From Candidatus Doudnabacteria bacterium (GTDB lineage: Bacteria; Patescibacteriota; Doudnabacteria; UBA920; O2-02-FULL-48-8): a stretch of 47,914 nt of DNA. A program made the translations under genes and the position numbers. The stretch spans positions 1-47,914 of the forward strand of contig JAHFJG010000009.1 of assembly GCA_023246005.1 (NCBI GenBank), written 5' to 3'. Positions 46,295 to 47,914 of the stretch are shown piece after piece. Numbering within the stretch: the first letter of the stretch is position 1; every line of letters begins with the position of its first letter. The notes below the pieces were generated by a model. It ran no database searches. It was not told where the DNA came from and saw nothing but the letters and a program-made list of their open reading frames with translations.

Positions 46295-46434
46295 CCCAGT
46301 AATACAACTTCGATGCTTTTGCCTTAAATGGCTACTAATTACCAAAAAAAATAAAAGATTAGCTTAAATCTATTAGTAATATTTTATTTTTTTGCAAAAG
46401 CAATTAAGCCATTTATCGAAGTTGATATACTGGG
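46295..46434. mobile_element. R1 miniature inverted-repeat element, copy c (140 bp)
   Basis: Ends CCCAGTAATACAACTTCGAT and, inverted, CCCAGTATATCAACTTCGAT, so it is in opposite orientation to copies a and b. It is flanked by a perfect 4-bp duplication TCAA (46291-46294 and 46435-46438). No ORF; the interior is AT-rich and palindromic. Confidence 0.85.
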
Positions 46435-46438
46435 TCAA

Positions 46439-46482
46439 ATGACCACGCAGTGGTCAGCCCGGACTCGAGTCCGGGATCCACT
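46439..46482. repeat. Two short palindromes beside R1 copy c
   Basis: TGACCACGCAGTGGTCA and CCCGGACTCGAGTCCGGG lie side by side; no T-tract. Confidence 0.5.
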
Positions 46483-46483
46483 T

Positions 46484-47647
46484 CTAATTTTCCTGATAGT
46501 TTTTAACTTTCAAACTGCCGGTTTTTTCCAGCTCACCGGGTCGAATTCTATCAATTACTTCAACAAGAGAAACTGCTGCTTTGGACTTAACTATTGTTTC
46601 AAAATTTTTGTTATGATCAGTCATCATTTTACCATCTAGAATTTGCTCAACCATGAATACTGCCTCTCTAGGAATTCTGCCGTATTGTCCGATTCCATGG
46701 GATAGCAAATAATTCAAATTCGCTTCTTCATGTCCGGCTCGCACATCGACAAACACGATCGGCAATTTTTTCACTACTGCTTCGGCCATGGATGGTCCGC
46801 CGGTTTTGTATACCAGCACATTGGCCACACTCATCCAAATCTCCATGTTATCCACGTATCCCAAAATTTTGACCGGGTGTGGAGCTGGAGCGGAAATTTG
46901 CATTAGTTCTTGTTTTAATTCTTCATTGTGTCCACAAATCACAGCCACTTGAAATGATTTGGGGCTTCGAAGCAGTTGCAAAAAAATTTCTTTAGTTGAG
47001 GCGCGCGCTCTGCCTGCTCCTCCGACCAAAACCACTGGCATACTGCTCAAAAGTCCCAGTTCGCCCAAGGCTTGCTCGCGATTTATAGGCGAAAAAAACT
47101 TTTCAGCGATGATTGTGCCTACTAATACAATTTTAGATTCGTCCACTCCCAAGCGTTTCAGCTCTTCGCGCTGATCTTCGATATTGCAAAGGTACAAATC
47201 AGCTTCGTCATACAGCCAAAATTGATGCAAATGATAATCAGAAAAGACAATTACGAATTTCCCGCGATACAAACCTTTGGATTTAAGATATGCCATGATT
47301 GCGGATGGCACCACGCCAGTGGAGATGACAATTGGCGGCTGAAATTCCCTCAAAATTTGTAAAACGTTTTTAGATTTAAATGATGCGGCAAATTTTCTAA
47401 GCGGCAAAGTCAGAAACAAAACAATTTTAGAAAAATATAAAAATCCCCACAGAGAAGAAATATGATCTAAAAGCAAAAGATATACTTTTCGAATCAGAGA
47501 CGAATAAGCGCCGGTTTCAACTTGCTCAATATCAAAATTCCGCACTTCAAATTCACCTGACTTTTCCAGCTGCTCCATGATATTGGCAGCAGTGGCTTGA
47601 ATGCCGCCGCCAACTGATGTATGTAATATTAAAACTTTTGTTTTCAT
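46484..47647 (-). CDS. MurG/MGDG-synthase-like glycosyltransferase
   Basis: 387 aa GT28-type. The N-terminal domain starts VLILHTSVGGGIQATAANI; an FSDYHLHQFWLYDEADLYLC segment follows. The C-terminal sugar-nucleotide domain has VLVGGAGRARAS, GYVDNMEIWMSVANVLVYKTGGPSMAEAV and the late HEEANLNYLLSHGIG, as in diacylglycerol glycosyltransferases and MurG. It probably glycosylates a lipid at the membrane, using a UDP-sugar. Which lipid acceptor is unknown; galU in the window could supply UDP-glucose (inference). Confidence 0.88.
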   Translation of the reverse strand: MKTKVLILHTSVGGGIQATAANIMEQLEKSGEFEVRNFDIEQVETGAYSSLIRKVYLLLLDHISSLWGFLYFSKIVLFLTLPLRKFAASFKSKNVLQILREFQPPIVISTGVVPSAIMAYLKSKGLYRGKFVIVFSDYHLHQFWLYDEADLYLCNIEDQREELKRLGVDESKIVLVGTIIAEKFFSPINREQALGELGLLSSMPVVLVGGAGRARASTKEIFLQLLRSPKSFQVAVICGHNEELKQELMQISAPAPHPVKILGYVDNMEIWMSVANVLVYKTGGPSMAEAVVKKLPIVFVDVRAGHEEANLNYLLSHGIGQYGRIPREAVFMVEQILDGKMMTDHNKNFETIVKSKAAVSLVEVIDRIRPGELEKTGSLKVKNYQEN

Positions 47648-47656
47648 GCTTTGGTT

Positions 47657-47914
47657 TCAATGCATTGTGTGTTCCGCCGAATTTTGAAGAATACTTTTAA
47701 ACACATCCGGATTTTCATTTCCAGTCACTTCAAGCACGGCCCAAGCGCCCTTGTTCATTCGAGCGAGCGCGTGATCAACTAAAAGATACTTGCCCGGAAC
47801 ATTTACGGTAAATTCTACTATGCTTGCGCCGCCTGGAAGCACAGCGGTTGTCTGCACGTTATGCTCGAGTAAACCGCCCATGCTTGCCTCCGGATATACC
47901 GTATCAAATATTTC
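47657..47914 (-). CDS. nirK: Copper-containing nitrite reductase (NirK-type), 5' part outside the window
   Basis: 86 codons of the C-terminus are visible; the frame runs on through the window edge (EIFDTVYPEAS upstream of the ATG at 47881). HNVQTTAVLPGGASIVEFTVNVPGKYLLVDHALARMNKGA is typical of the second cupredoxin domain of NirK. The His in VDHAL corresponds to the type-2 copper ligand His306 in characterised NirK. NirK reduces nitrite to nitric oxide in the extracytoplasmic space. The type-1 and N-terminal ligands lie outside the window. A multicopper oxidase relative is the alternative. Confidence 0.82.
   Translation of the reverse strand, partial: EIFDTVYPEASMGGLLEHNVQTTAVLPGGASIVEFTVNVPGKYLLVDHALARMNKGAWAVLEVTGNENPDVFKSILQNSAEHTMH

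Overview
The window looks like part of a chromosome from a Candidate Phyla Radiation (Patescibacteria, Parcubacteria-like) bacterium. The signs are family-level and by eye: a very short SMC, small GIY-YIG proteins, an S23-type four-helix-bundle protein, a row of VirB2-like T4SS pilin paralogues, compact housekeeping proteins, and many short palindromic or 7-bp-periodic repeats, some of them read in frame inside proteins. Most genes lie on the minus strand and are AT-rich.

Layout. 1-6.6 kb: RNase Y (cut by the window edge), superoxide dismutase on plus, then rpsP-khpA-trmD-rluD-rplS. 6-12.4 kb: rnc-smc-dedA, tRNA-Val, a membrane protein and ftsH. 12.4-13.6 kb: two GIY-YIG genes in mobile-type contexts around tRNA-Leu, and a four-helix-bundle gene between heptamer repeats. 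13.7-17.9 kb: a plus-strand, visibly GC-richer four-gene operon of unrecognised proteins with a consensus promoter, strong Shine-Dalgarno sites and its own terminator. 17.9-19.6 kb: a miniature inverted-repeat element, a toxin-antitoxin pair and a second GC-rich plus gene (secretin/TonB short N-terminal domain protein). 19.6-22 kb: five T4SS pilin-like genes. 22-30.8 kb: solute-binding protein, galU, comM, a GIY-YIG element, a PUR-alpha-like gene, lexA, GC-rich prs, tRNA-Ile(UAU), a HTH protein, a ROK-family gene and lspA. 30.8-33.9 kb: traR/dksA-like gene, a promoter-to-terminator non-coding transcript, recA, rodZ-like. 34-39.4 kb: RhuM-Fic, PIF1-like helicase, two HigBA-type modules, a small P-loop kinase. 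39.4-47.9 kb: ftsK, a small GC-rich membrane protein, infB-rbfA-nrnA, hsp20, a glycosyltransferase and the C-terminus of a NirK-type copper nitrite reductase.

The most unusual content is the repeat landscape. I use these names. R1: elements ending CCCAGTA...CAACTTC, with 4-bp target duplications at two of three copies. R2: CCCCACACC inverted repeats. R3: ATCCCGTTAGAAAT inverted repeats. R4: GC-rich palindromes that can insert in frame (protein motif SLPAGQAG). R5: degenerate 7-bp periodic repeats. One R1 and one R2 copy each carry a complete GIY-YIG ORF that fills the element and ends directly at the start codon of a housekeeping gene (comM, ftsH). The third GIY-YIG gene sits between an intact tRNA-Leu and a duplicated 5' half of a tRNA-Leu. 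This suggests very small GIY-YIG-bearing mobile elements, together with non-autonomous derivatives.

The second candidate for something undescribed is the four-gene GC-rich operon at 13.9-17.8 kb. It encodes a cold-shock-domain plus Ig-like protein, a soluble protein, a multi-pass membrane protein and an exported protein. Its base use and regulatory signals match three other isolated genes in the window (18.6, 27.5 and 41.75 kb). No database search could be run, so all family calls rest on motif recognition.
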